Assembly: GCA_947307505.1 (NCBI GenBank) | Contig: CAMZJG010000057.1 | Location: 1-6,687, forward strand | Reading direction: 5' to 3' | DNA length: 6,687 nucleotides | Origin: an uncultured Clostridia bacterium | GTDB taxonomy: Bacteria; Bacillota_A; Clostridia; Oscillospirales; Oscillospiraceae | Part shown: positions 1 through 5,331 of the stretch, one piece after another | How positions within the stretch are numbered: the stretch's first letter is position 1 | Layout of the letters: the number at the start of each line of letters is the position of its first letter | Position numbers and translations under genes: made by a program | The notes under the pieces: generated by a model | What the model was told of the DNA's origin: nothing | What the model saw: only the letters and a program-made list of their open reading frames with translations | The model's database searches: none

Positions 1-1359
1 CCGGTCTACAGCAGGGATACGGCCATCCGGGTGGAATTCTTCGGGGACGAGATCGATCGGATCAGCGAGATCAACGTGGTCACCGGCGTGCCCAACCGGC
101 GGCTGAGCCATGCGGCCATCTATCCCGCCTCCCACTATGTCACCAGCCGGGAGAAGATGGAGCGGGCCCTGGGGCGGATCGAGGCGGAGATGGAGGAGCG
201 GGTGAAATGGTTCACCGATCAGGAGAAGCTCATTGAAGCCCAGCGCATCCGCCAGCGCACCACCTACGATATGGAGATGATGCGGGAGCTGGGATACTGC
301 TCCGGCATCGAGAACTATTCCCGGGTCATCAGCGACCGGGCGCCCGGCAGCGCCCCCATGACCCTGTTGGATTACTTCCCCAAGGACTTCCTCCTGTTCA
401 TCGACGAAAGCCACGTCACCATCCCCCAGGTGAGGGCCATGTATGCCGGGGACCGGGCCAGGAAGCAAAACCTGGTGGACTACGGCTTCCGCCTGCCCAG
501 CGCCTTTGACAACCGTCCCCTGAATTTCGACGAATTCCGGCAGCGCATCCATCAGACGGTGTATGTGAGCGCCACTCCCGGGGACTATGAGCTGAGCCGC
601 TCCGGCCAGGTGGTGGAGCAGATCATCCGGCCCACGGGGCTGGTGGATCCCAGGGTGGAGGTGCGCCCCACGGAGGGGCAGATCGACGATCTTCTGGGGG
701 AAATCAACGCACGGGCGGCGAGAAACGAACGCACCCTGGTGACCACTCTTACCAAGAAAATGGCGGAGGACCTGACGGATTATCTGCGGCGGACCGGGGT
801 CCGGGTGCGGTATATGCACCACGATATCGGCAGCATCGAACGGATGGAGATCATCCGGGACCTGCGGCTGGGGGAATTCGACGCTTTGGTGGGCATCAAT
901 CTTCTGCGGGAGGGGCTGGACCTTCCGGAGGTCTCCCTGGTGGCGATTCTGGATGCGGACAAGGAAGGTTTCCTGCGCAGCGGGACCTCCCTCATCCAGA
1001 CCATCGGCCGGGCAGCCCGGAACGCGGAGGGCTGCGTCATCATGTACGCGGATACCCGCACCCCCGCCATGGATTACGCCATCGGGGAAACGGAGCGGCG
1101 TCGGGCGAAGCAGCTGGAGTTCAACCGGGAGCACGGCATCGTGCCCCAGACCATCCGGAAGGATGTGCGGGAGCTGATCGAGATCTCCAAGAAGGAGACG
1201 GAGGAAGGCCGGTACGAGGACGGGATGAAGATGACCCGGGCTGAGCGGCAGCAGGCCATCGAGAAATTGGAGAAGGAGATGCGGCAGGCCAGCCGGATGC
1301 TGGAATTCGAATACGCCGCATTGCTGCGGGACCGGATCATCAAGCTCCGGGGAGAATAG
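1..1359 (+). CDS. uvrB: UvrB, excinuclease ABC subunit B (5'-truncated by window edge)
   Basis: Cytoplasmic damage-verification helicase subunit of UvrABC nucleotide excision repair: UvrA loads it onto damaged DNA and it then recruits UvrC. The reading frame is open from base 1 ([10 protein letters not shown] precedes the GTG at 31), so the true start lies upstream. 452 residues are visible; the family is about 660, so roughly the first 200, with Walker A and the damage-probing beta-hairpin, are outside. Visible residues show helicase motif II DESH (135-138), motif [11 protein letters not shown] (from 190), [11 protein letters not shown] (from 300), motif [10 protein letters not shown] (333-340), and a C-terminal UVR motif (about the last 35 residues, EKLEKEM...[13 protein letters not shown]), which contacts UvrC. 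No frameshift or missing key residue is seen. The next gene on this strand begins 178 bp later, so an operon link is uncertain. Family assignment is secure. Confidence 0.97.
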   Translation, partial: PVYSRDTAIRVEFFGDEIDRISEINVVTGVPNRRLSHAAIYPASHYVTSREKMERALGRIEAEMEERVKWFTDQEKLIEAQRIRQRTTYDMEMMRELGYCSGIENYSRVISDRAPGSAPMTLLDYFPKDFLLFIDESHVTIPQVRAMYAGDRARKQNLVDYGFRLPSAFDNRPLNFDEFRQRIHQTVYVSATPGDYELSRSGQVVEQIIRPTGLVDPRVEVRPTEGQIDDLLGEINARAARNERTLVTTLTKKMAEDLTDYLRRTGVRVRYMHHDIGSIERMEIIRDLRLGEFDALVGINLLREGLDLPEVSLVAILDADKEGFLRSGTSLIQTIGRAARNAEGCVIMYADTRTPAMDYAIGETERRRAKQLEFNREHGIVPQTIRKDVRELIEISKKETEEGRYEDGMKMTRAERQQAIEKLEKEMRQASRMLEFEYAALLRDRIIKLRGE

Positions 1360-1537
1360 TCAACGCAAACCCGCATGCGCCGGGCTTCGCGTGGGAATGG
1401 ACCTCACAGGCTTCTTCGTCGCCGCAAATCTCATGGGCTGCGCATCCGCGGTTGCTGTAAAGGCCGCGAACTCTGCCGAGGGCTTATTGGAACGGCGGTA
1501 TTCTGCCGCGCATAGGCTGGGCAGGAGTGGTGCTGCA
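1360..1537. other. Intergenic gap between uvrB and the ZIP gene
   Basis: No gene can be supported here. The ZIP reading frame stays open upstream to a GTG at 1391, but no ribosome binding site precedes it and the added residues do not resemble a ZIP N-terminus. A weak imperfect hairpin (about 1373-1393: CCCGCATG against CGCGTGGG) lacks a T-tract, so it is not a convincing uvrB terminator. A possible but weak promoter is TTGGAA at 1487-1492 with CATAGG at 1511-1516; its -10 is poor. The segment could hold a regulatory leader or a degenerate repeat, but nothing decisive is visible. Confidence 0.4.
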
Positions 1538-2329
1538 ATGAGTTTGACCAATCTGCCGCCGCCCCTGCTGGCCCTGTCGGCGGGCTGCTTCACCTGGCTG
1601 GTGACGGCCCTGGGCGCGGCAACGGTGTTTTTCTTCCGGGGAGGCAGGCCCCGGACCCTGGGTCTGATGCTGGGTTTTTCCGCCGGAGTGATGCTGGCGG
1701 CCAGCTTCTGGTCCCTGTTGGAACCTGCCATTGCCCTGGCGGAGAGCCAGGGCGGACCGCCTCCCTGGTTTACAGCGGCAGGGGGCTTCCTGGCCGGGGC
1801 GGCCTTTCTCCGCCTGACGGATCTTGGGCTGACCGCTCTGCGGCCGGGTAAGAATTCCGGCGCGCTGAAGCGGATCCGGATGCTGATCCTCTCCATCACC
1901 CTGCACAACATCCCCGAAGGGCTGGCTGTGGGGGTGGCCTTTGGCGCATTGGGTGAGGGATTTACTCCGGAACGGCTGGCTGCCGCCATGGGCGTAGCCC
2001 TGGGGATCGGCCTGCAGAATTATCCCGAGGGAGCGGCCGTAGCCTTGCCCCTCCGGCAGGAGGGATTCCGTCGGGGAAAAAGCTTCCTTTGGGCCCAGGC
2101 CTCCGGCCTGGTGGAGCCGATCTCCGCTCTGCTGGGCGCCTTGCTGGTGCAGCGGGTGCGGATGCTTCTTCCCTGGGCCCTGGCCTTTGCCGCCGGCGCC
2201 ATGGTGCTGGTGGCGGTGCATGAGCTGATCCCCGCCTGCATGGGGGAAGAGGATAAACAAAAACATGCCGCACCGGCCATCCTGCTGGGCTTTGCCCTGA
2301 TGATGATCCTGGATGTGGCGCTGGGGTAA
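1538..2329 (+). CDS. ZIP-family (GufA-like) divalent metal transporter
   Basis: Integral membrane protein, predicted to move zinc or other divalent metals (Fe, Mn) into the cytoplasm. From the ATG at 1538 it has 263 residues, normal for bacterial ZIP proteins. AGGAG at 1523-1527 sits 10 nt upstream, which is why this start is preferred over the GTG at 1391. Signature motifs are HNIPEG (residues 123-128, TM4) and QNYPEG (160-165, TM5), the two halves of the ZIP binuclear metal site. The TM5 motif starts QN rather than the HE of ZupT-like members; I recall this from the GufA branch. About eight hydrophobic segments are visible, starting LLALSAGCFTWLVTALGA. A charged loop between TM3 and TM4 (PGKNSGALKR) is short and not His-rich. 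The downstream DIP1984 gene starts 22 bp after the stop, suggesting co-transcription. Metal specificity cannot be read from sequence. Confidence 0.9.
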   Translation: MSLTNLPPPLLALSAGCFTWLVTALGAATVFFFRGGRPRTLGLMLGFSAGVMLAASFWSLLEPAIALAESQGGPPPWFTAAGGFLAGAAFLRLTDLGLTALRPGKNSGALKRIRMLILSITLHNIPEGLAVGVAFGALGEGFTPERLAAAMGVALGIGLQNYPEGAAVALPLRQEGFRRGKSFLWAQASGLVEPISALLGALLVQRVRMLLPWALAFAAGAMVLVAVHELIPACMGEEDKQKHAAPAILLGFALMMILDVALG

Positions 2330-2351
2330 AAAGATAAGGAGTGTGCGAAAG

Positions 2352-2810
2352 ATGAAGCTTGCGGAAGCCCTTCAGATGAGAGCCGATCTTCAACGGCGCA
2401 TCAGCCAGCTCAGCGGCAGACTGCACAATAACGCCCGGGTACAGGAAGGGGAACAGACCCCGGAAGACCCGGAACAGCTTCTGATGGAGCTGGAGGACTG
2501 CTTCGATGAGCTGGAGACCCTCATGGCCCGGATCAACCTGACCAACAGCCTGACCCTCCTTCCGGAGGGAAGCCTGACGGAGCTTCTGGCCCGACGGGAT
2601 CGGATGACCCAGCAGCTGAACATCCTCCGTTCCTTCCTGGATGCGGCCAGCAGCCTCACCAGCCGGTCCACCCGGTCGGAGATCCGCGTTCTCAGCGCCG
2701 TGGATGTGCGGAGCCTGCAGAAGGACTGCGACCGGCGCAGCGCGGAGCTGCGGAGTTTGGAGACGGCCATCCAGGCAGCCAACTGGACCACGGATCTTCT
2801 GGAGAACTGA
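2352..2810 (+). CDS. DIP1984-family helical protein (function unknown)
   Basis: 152 residues, the usual size for this family. Hallmarks I recognise are the N-terminal MKLAEALQMRADLQRRISQL, the NNARVQEGE segment (26-34), the ARINLTNS segment (59-66), and SSLTSRSTRSEI (100-111) followed by a C-terminal NWTTDLL (144-150). The chain is almost all charged helix with heptad-like leucines, suggesting a coiled-coil cytoplasmic protein; there is no signal peptide or membrane segment. AAGGAG at 2336-2341 lies 10 nt before the ATG, and the gap to the ZIP stop is only 22 bp. The many basic and acidic residues and polar TS-rich middle could suit RNA or protein binding, but that is inference. What makes it notable is the tRNA-like sequence starting about 10 bp after its stop codon. 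Family recognition is firm; the role is not known to me. Confidence 0.85.
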   Translation: MKLAEALQMRADLQRRISQLSGRLHNNARVQEGEQTPEDPEQLLMELEDCFDELETLMARINLTNSLTLLPEGSLTELLARRDRMTQQLNILRSFLDAASSLTSRSTRSEIRVLSAVDVRSLQKDCDRRSAELRSLETAIQAANWTTDLLEN

Positions 2811-2819
2811 CAAAAAACG

Positions 2820-2927
2820 AAGGTAACCGGGGCGGAGCGGGTCCAAGCTCGGCAGCGGAGCCAAGCGCTGCGCAGAATGGTGGATGGCGGGGCCCATCTT
2901 TGGGGTTCGAATCCCCTGATTACACTT
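2820..2927 (+). ncRNA. Class II tRNA-like RNA downstream of the DIP1984 gene
   Basis: Predicted structured RNA, read by hand. Acceptor-like stem: 2823-2829 GTAACCG with 2917-2923 TGATTAC (one C-A mismatch, one G-T wobble), extended by AAG 2820-2822 with CTT 2925-2927 around a bulged A2924. D-type arm: GAGC 2835-2838 / GCTC 2847-2850 with loop GGGTCCAA, which carries the GG that normally docks on the T loop. Third arm: GCAGCG 2852-2857 / CGCTGC 2866-2871, loop GAGCCAAG. Variable arm: GATGG 2883-2887 / CCATC 2894-2898. T arm: GGGG 2902-2905 / CCCC 2913-2916 around the canonical loop TTCGAAT. It is not an ordinary tRNA: the third loop has 8 nt, the linker before the D arm has 5 nt, the T stem has 4 clean pairs, and ACTT stands where CCA would be. 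Alternatives are a decayed tRNA-Ser/Leu gene or a tRNA-mimic RNA comparable to the tRNA-like module of bacterial Y RNAs. The order and spacing of five helices make chance unlikely. Confidence 0.72.
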
Positions 2928-2928
2928 A

Positions 2929-2964
2929 TGCCCAGCATGCTTACACGGGCACAGGGTATTTTTT
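2929..2964 (+). terminator. Possible intrinsic terminator after the tRNA-like RNA
   Basis: TGCCC at 2929-2933 can pair with GGGCA at 2947-2951. Alternatively ATGCCC at 2928-2933 pairs with GGGTAT at 2954-2959 (one G-T wobble), which abuts the run of six T at 2959-2964. Both stems are short with long loops, so this is a moderate candidate. Its position just 3' of the tRNA-like fold fits the end of the ZIP / DIP1984 / RNA transcript. Confidence 0.45.
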
Positions 2965-3027
2965 ATCGTAACTACCGCGGACCGGCCGTTCCGGCGAGGG
3001 CGGGAATGGGGAAATCAGAGAATCAAC

Positions 3028-3055
3028 TGAGGCGCTGCCGTTTGGCAGCGCCTCA
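3028..3055. repeat. Left 28-nt perfect hairpin (12-bp stem, GTTT loop)
   Basis: The stem pairs 3028-3039 with 3044-3055, with no mismatch. No T-run follows on the plus strand (AACTGTGG), so it is not a classical intrinsic terminator for the rightward transcript, though it could slow polymerase or protect an RNA 3' end. Confidence 0.85.
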
Positions 3056-3102
3056 AACTGTGGACAAACGCGAAAATGGAACGAAATCGGGAAGGAAGAT
3101 AG

Positions 3103-3135
3103 CGCGAAAGAAACCCAGGAGGGGTGTCTTTCGCG
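3103..3135. repeat. Internal hairpin of the MITE-like element
   Basis: CGCGAAAGA (3103-3111) pairs perfectly with TCTTTCGCG (3127-3135). After one A-G mismatch, ACCC (3113-3116) pairs with GGGT (3122-3125), leaving a 5-nt AGGAG apex loop, which is a Shine-Dalgarno-like sequence held in a loop on the plus strand. Confidence 0.7.
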
Positions 3136-3144
3136 TTCAATCAG

Positions 3145-3189
3145 AAGTTTTTCGAACAATTTCTGCCTTGTTTCCTGTTCGAAAAACTT
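3145..3189. repeat. Internal 14-bp perfect inverted repeat
   Basis: AAGTTTTTCGAACA (3145-3158) is the exact reverse complement of TGTTCGAAAAACTT (3176-3189), separated by 17 nt. The arms are AT-rich, unlike the GC-rich surroundings. It could be a hairpin or a two-site palindrome for a DNA-binding protein. Confidence 0.75.
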
Positions 3190-3190
3190 G

Positions 3191-3228
3191 CTTCAGCGGG
3201 GCGACAAGACTTTGTCGACACGCTGAGG
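3191..3228. repeat. Internal stem-loop overlapping the right end of the MITE-like element
   Basis: CGACAA (3202-3207) pairs with TTGTCG (3212-3217) around GACT. Below a 3x3 internal loop, CTTCAGCG (3191-3198) pairs with CGCTGAGG (3221-3228), with one T-G wobble. This fold is mutually exclusive with the right terminal hairpin. Confidence 0.55.
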
Positions 3229-3251
3229 CGCTGCCAAACGGCAGCGCCTCA
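3224..3251. repeat. Right 28-nt perfect hairpin, inverted copy of the left one (AAAC loop)
   Basis: The stem pairs 3224-3235 with 3240-3251. On the minus strand it starts 5 nt after the stop codon of the DUF218 gene, so it could stabilise or help end that mRNA, but no T-tract follows it. Its left half can also pair with 3191-3198, so two folds compete. Confidence 0.85.
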
Positions 3252-3256
3252 TGCGT

Positions 3257-3844
3257 TTATCCAGGATACTCCAGAAAATACTCTCCGCATTTTTGCACTT
3301 CGCTCATCACCCTGCGATAGCTCTTTTCCTGCCGGAACCAGTCTTCCTTCCGGATGCCCTGGGTATCCGTGGGCACGACGAAGATCTCCGTATCCGGAAA
3401 GAATTTCGCGTAGGACATGAAGGCCCGGCGGGCGTGGAAGGACTGGCAGCATAGGATCGCTTTTCTGACGGGAAGCCCCACCTTCCGCAGAAGGATCGCG
3501 GTGAATTCCGCATTCTCCCCGGTGTTTGTGGAGCGGTCCTCCCGGAGGATTGCACTTTCCGGCACGCCGTTTTCCTTCAGGATATACCGGCAGTATTCAA
3601 AGTCTGTGGCATATTCTCCGGCATACCGGGGATTGTCGATCTTTTCCGCTGCGAACTTGCCCCGTTTGCCGGAATAGGCTCCCGTGGGGATCACATACTT
3701 CGCAAACCCCGCGCAGAACAGCTCCGCGGCCTTTTCCGTGATGGAGGATTGGGATGTGCCGGGGATAAAAATGACGTCGCTTTTTTGCGGCGCGTCCTTC
3801 ATAAAAATGAATTCCGATATATCATGGATCAGCCTTTGATTCAT
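3257..3844 (-). CDS. YdcF/DUF218-family protein
   Basis: 195 residues. The DUF218 fold is seen in KSDVIFIPGT (21-30, first strand and loop), VIPTGAYS (51-58), a GVPESAILRED segment (93-103), STNTGENA (105-112), QSFHARR (134-140) and VVPTD (156-160). E. coli relatives include YdcF, SanA and ElyC, linked to envelope integrity, and YdcF has been reported to bind S-adenosylmethionine; no precise reaction is settled. This copy has no signal peptide or membrane anchor, so it should be cytoplasmic and closer to YdcF than to ElyC. The ATG at 3842-3844 is preceded by GGAGGG (3850-3855, minus strand). The start lies 20 bp after the MATE stop, so the two genes should share one mRNA. The frame is open far upstream (to 5014), but that part overlaps MATE in another frame and is not real. 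The family is clear, the substrate unknown. Confidence 0.87.
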   Translation of the reverse strand: MNQRLIHDISEFIFMKDAPQKSDVIFIPGTSQSSITEKAAELFCAGFAKYVIPTGAYSGKRGKFAAEKIDNPRYAGEYATDFEYCRYILKENGVPESAILREDRSTNTGENAEFTAILLRKVGLPVRKAILCCQSFHARRAFMSYAKFFPDTEIFVVPTDTQGIRKEDWFRQEKSYRRVMSEVQKCGEYFLEYPG

Positions 3845-3864
3845 CTTCGCCCTCCAATCGGTTT

Positions 3865-5229
3865 TCAGAGTTTTTCTGCCTTTCCCAGTTTCCGATACAC
3901 GGTGAAGTACATGGTGATGAAGCAGGCGCTGGCGCCCAGGACCTGGCTCACAGGTTCCGCCCAGAACACCCCGTCGGCCCCCAGGCCGGTGATGGCGGGC
4001 ATGAGATAGATGAGGGGGAGGAGGATGATGAACTTCCGCAGCAGGGAGAAACACACCGCCCGCTTGGCCAGACCCAGGCCGGTGAAGGTGTTCTGCCCCG
4101 CCATCATGAAGGTCATGAAAAAGATCATGGCGTAATAATGCCGAATGCCGTAGACCCCCAGCTCCAGCAGCTCCGGATCGCTGTTGAAGATGCGCACGAA
4201 GAAGCCGGGGACGAGCATGAAGGCGCACCAAACCACGAGACAGTAGCCTGCCACGATCAGCACCATCACCCGGATGCAGGCCTTGCACCGCTCCCATTCC
4301 TTCGCCCCGTAGTTGTACCCCAGTACGGGCTTGGCCGCCTCCGTTACCCCGGAGGCGGGCATGAAGGTCAGCTCCCGGAGGGAGTTGAGGATGGTCATCA
4401 CCGCCACGTGGGTGTCGCCCCCCAGGCTGGACAGGGTGCTGTTGTAGGCGAAGCTGACGGCGGAGTTGGTAAACGCCATGGTGAAGCCGGCGATCCCCAG
4501 GCCCAGCATTTTCTTCAGGATGGCGGGGTCCGGCCGCATATCCGAGGGCTTCAGGCGCAGGAGCACCCGCTTCCCCGTGAGGAAGCGCAGCACCCAGGAG
4601 GCGGAGACCAGCTGGCTCAGGACGGAGGCCGCCGCCGCGCCGCGCACCCCCCAATGGAAGACGTAGATGAACAGGGGATCCAGCAGGAGGTTGGTGACGG
4701 CACCGATGAGCACCGTGAGCATGCCGATCTGTCCGAAGCCCTGGGCGTTGATGTAGGGGTTCATGCCCACCCCGGTCATCACGAACACCGTTCCCGCCAG
4801 GTACACGCTGAGATAGGCGTTGGCATAGGGGAAGGTATCGGCGCTGGCTCCCGTCCACCGGAGCACCGGGGCCTTGAACAGGTAGCCCAGCAGGGTCAGG
4901 GAGAGCCCCATCGCCAGGAGCATGAAGTAGGCATTGCCCTGGATACGGCAGGCCTTTTCCTCGTTCTTCTCTCCCCGGGCGATGGAAAAGAGCGGCGCGC
5001 CGCCGGAGGACCACAGGGCCTGGAAGGCGCTGATGACCATGAGGATGGGGGCTGCCAGGCCGATGCCCGTGAGAGCCAGCTTCCCGTCCGGAATATGGCC
5101 GATGTAGATCCGGTCCACGATGCTGTACAGGGTATTCACCAGCAGGGCCAGGGTCATGGGCCCGGCCAGCCGCAGGATGTTCCCCACCAGGCTTCCCTGG
5201 GAAAAGTCGTTTTGGTTCCGCGTCGCCAA
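3865..5229 (-). CDS. MATE-family efflux transporter
   Basis: Twelve-helix membrane antiporter of the MATE/MOP flippase superfamily, expected to export drugs or metabolites in exchange for Na+ or H+. 454 residues from the TTG at 5227-5229, normal for the family. Typical features are NDFSQGSLVGNILRLAGPM at the N-terminus, LVNTLYSIVDRIYIG (30-44, with D39 in TM1), the LLLDPLFIYVF segment before TM6, and the second-half PVLGYNYGAKEWERC loop. The start is decided by AGGAGG at 5238-5243, 8 nt upstream. A longer version from a TTG at 5260-5262 would begin upstream of the predicted transcription start, so it is rejected. It heads a two-gene unit with the DUF218 gene. Substrate is not predictable; closest relatives are clostridial NorM/DinF-like exporters. 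Confidence 0.93.
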   Translation of the reverse strand: MATRNQNDFSQGSLVGNILRLAGPMTLALLVNTLYSIVDRIYIGHIPDGKLALTGIGLAAPILMVISAFQALWSSGGAPLFSIARGEKNEEKACRIQGNAYFMLLAMGLSLTLLGYLFKAPVLRWTGASADTFPYANAYLSVYLAGTVFVMTGVGMNPYINAQGFGQIGMLTVLIGAVTNLLLDPLFIYVFHWGVRGAAAASVLSQLVSASWVLRFLTGKRVLLRLKPSDMRPDPAILKKMLGLGIAGFTMAFTNSAVSFAYNSTLSSLGGDTHVAVMTILNSLRELTFMPASGVTEAAKPVLGYNYGAKEWERCKACIRVMVLIVAGYCLVVWCAFMLVPGFFVRIFNSDPELLELGVYGIRHYYAMIFFMTFMMAGQNTFTGLGLAKRAVCFSLLRKFIILLPLIYLMPAITGLGADGVFWAEPVSQVLGASACFITMYFTVYRKLGKAEKL

Positions 5230-5237
5230 ATGCACAG

Positions 5238-5243
5238 CCTCCT
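5238..5243 (-). promoter_or_regulatory. Ribosome binding site that fixes the MATE start
   Basis: On the minus strand this reads AGGAGG, 8 nt before TTG at 5227-5229. It is only 2 nt from the GTG at 5232-5234, too close for that codon to be the start, so TTG is favoured. Confidence 0.8.
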
Positions 5244-5262
5244 CCGGATCGTTTGCATACAA

Positions 5263-5291
5263 AGTATATCGGCTTTCGGGCGATGATGCAA
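5263..5291 (-). promoter_or_regulatory. Sigma70-type promoter of the MATE-DUF218 unit
   Basis: On the minus strand a -35 TTGCAT (5286-5291) and a -10 TATACT (5263-5268) are separated by exactly 17 nt. The expected transcription start is near 5256, giving a leader of about 27 nt before the TTG start. No operator palindrome is obvious around it. The -35 begins only 1 nt past the T-run of the preceding terminator. Confidence 0.82.
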
Positions 5292-5292
5292 G

Positions 5293-5326
5293 AAAATTCG
5301 CTCCCGGATCATCCGACCCGGGAGCG
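5293..5326 (-). terminator. Intrinsic terminator of the pot operon
   Basis: On the minus strand CGCTCCCGG (5326-5318) pairs perfectly with CCGGGAGCG (5307-5299) around a 10-nt loop, followed by AATTTTCTT. The stem starts 5 nt after the potD stop. On the plus strand there is no T-run after the stem, so it acts in one direction. Confidence 0.9.
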
Positions 5327-5331
5327 TGTTG

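Larger units (their letters stand above)
3028..3251. repeat. MITE-like element with palindromic terminal inverted repeats
   Basis: The first 28 bases (3028-3055) are the exact reverse complement of the last 28 (3224-3251). Each 28-mer is itself a perfect hairpin (TGAGGCGCTGCC, 4-nt loop, GGCAGCGCCTCA). Beyond the exact part, 3056-3068 and 3211-3223 still match in inverted order at 9 of 13 positions (sharing GACAAA), giving ends of about 41 bp. The interior has no credible gene but holds further hairpins. Length, end symmetry and the convergent intergenic location fit a non-autonomous miniature inverted-repeat element or a REP/BIME-like unit. No target-site duplication is obvious (left flank AATCAAC, right flank TGCGTTT). 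Alternatives are a bidirectional terminator block or a structured RNA. With the flanking bases, the whole 2965-3256 stretch carries no other feature I can support. Confidence 0.65.

Noticed and set aside
1484..2266. Minus-strand open frame opposite the ZIP gene
   Set aside because: The Gln/Gly/His/Pro-rich translation has no domain and mirrors the well-supported ZIP protein.
2820..2927. Selenocysteine tRNA (selC)
   Set aside because: The long variable arm was suggestive, but no TCA anticodon is in the loop, the D arm is 4 bp with an 8-nt loop rather than the extended Sec form, and the acceptor stem is mismatched.
3028..3055. Classical intrinsic terminator
   Set aside because: The stem is excellent, but neither copy is followed by a T-tract on either strand in the direction of the adjacent genes.
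3028..3251. CRISPR array or integron attC site
   Set aside because: There are only two copies, in inverted orientation, with no regular spacers, no cas genes, and no attC core sites or integrase nearby.
2877..3320. Small open frames across the intergenic region (both strands)
   Set aside because: They run through the tRNA-like fold and the palindromic repeat, lack ribosome binding sites and show no family; both strands encode similar ALPNGSAS-type peptides only because the repeat is inverted.
3845..5014. N-terminal extension of the DUF218 reading frame, which would make a 585-residue fusion
   Set aside because: It overlaps MATE out of frame, its residues are Arg/Gly/His-rich without a domain, and a good ribosome binding site marks the ATG at 3842-3844.
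4138..5286. Long plus-strand open frame (382 codons) opposite the MATE gene
   Set aside because: Its low-complexity H/G/Q/E-rich product is typical of an antisense shadow, and the MATE gene is clear on the other strand.
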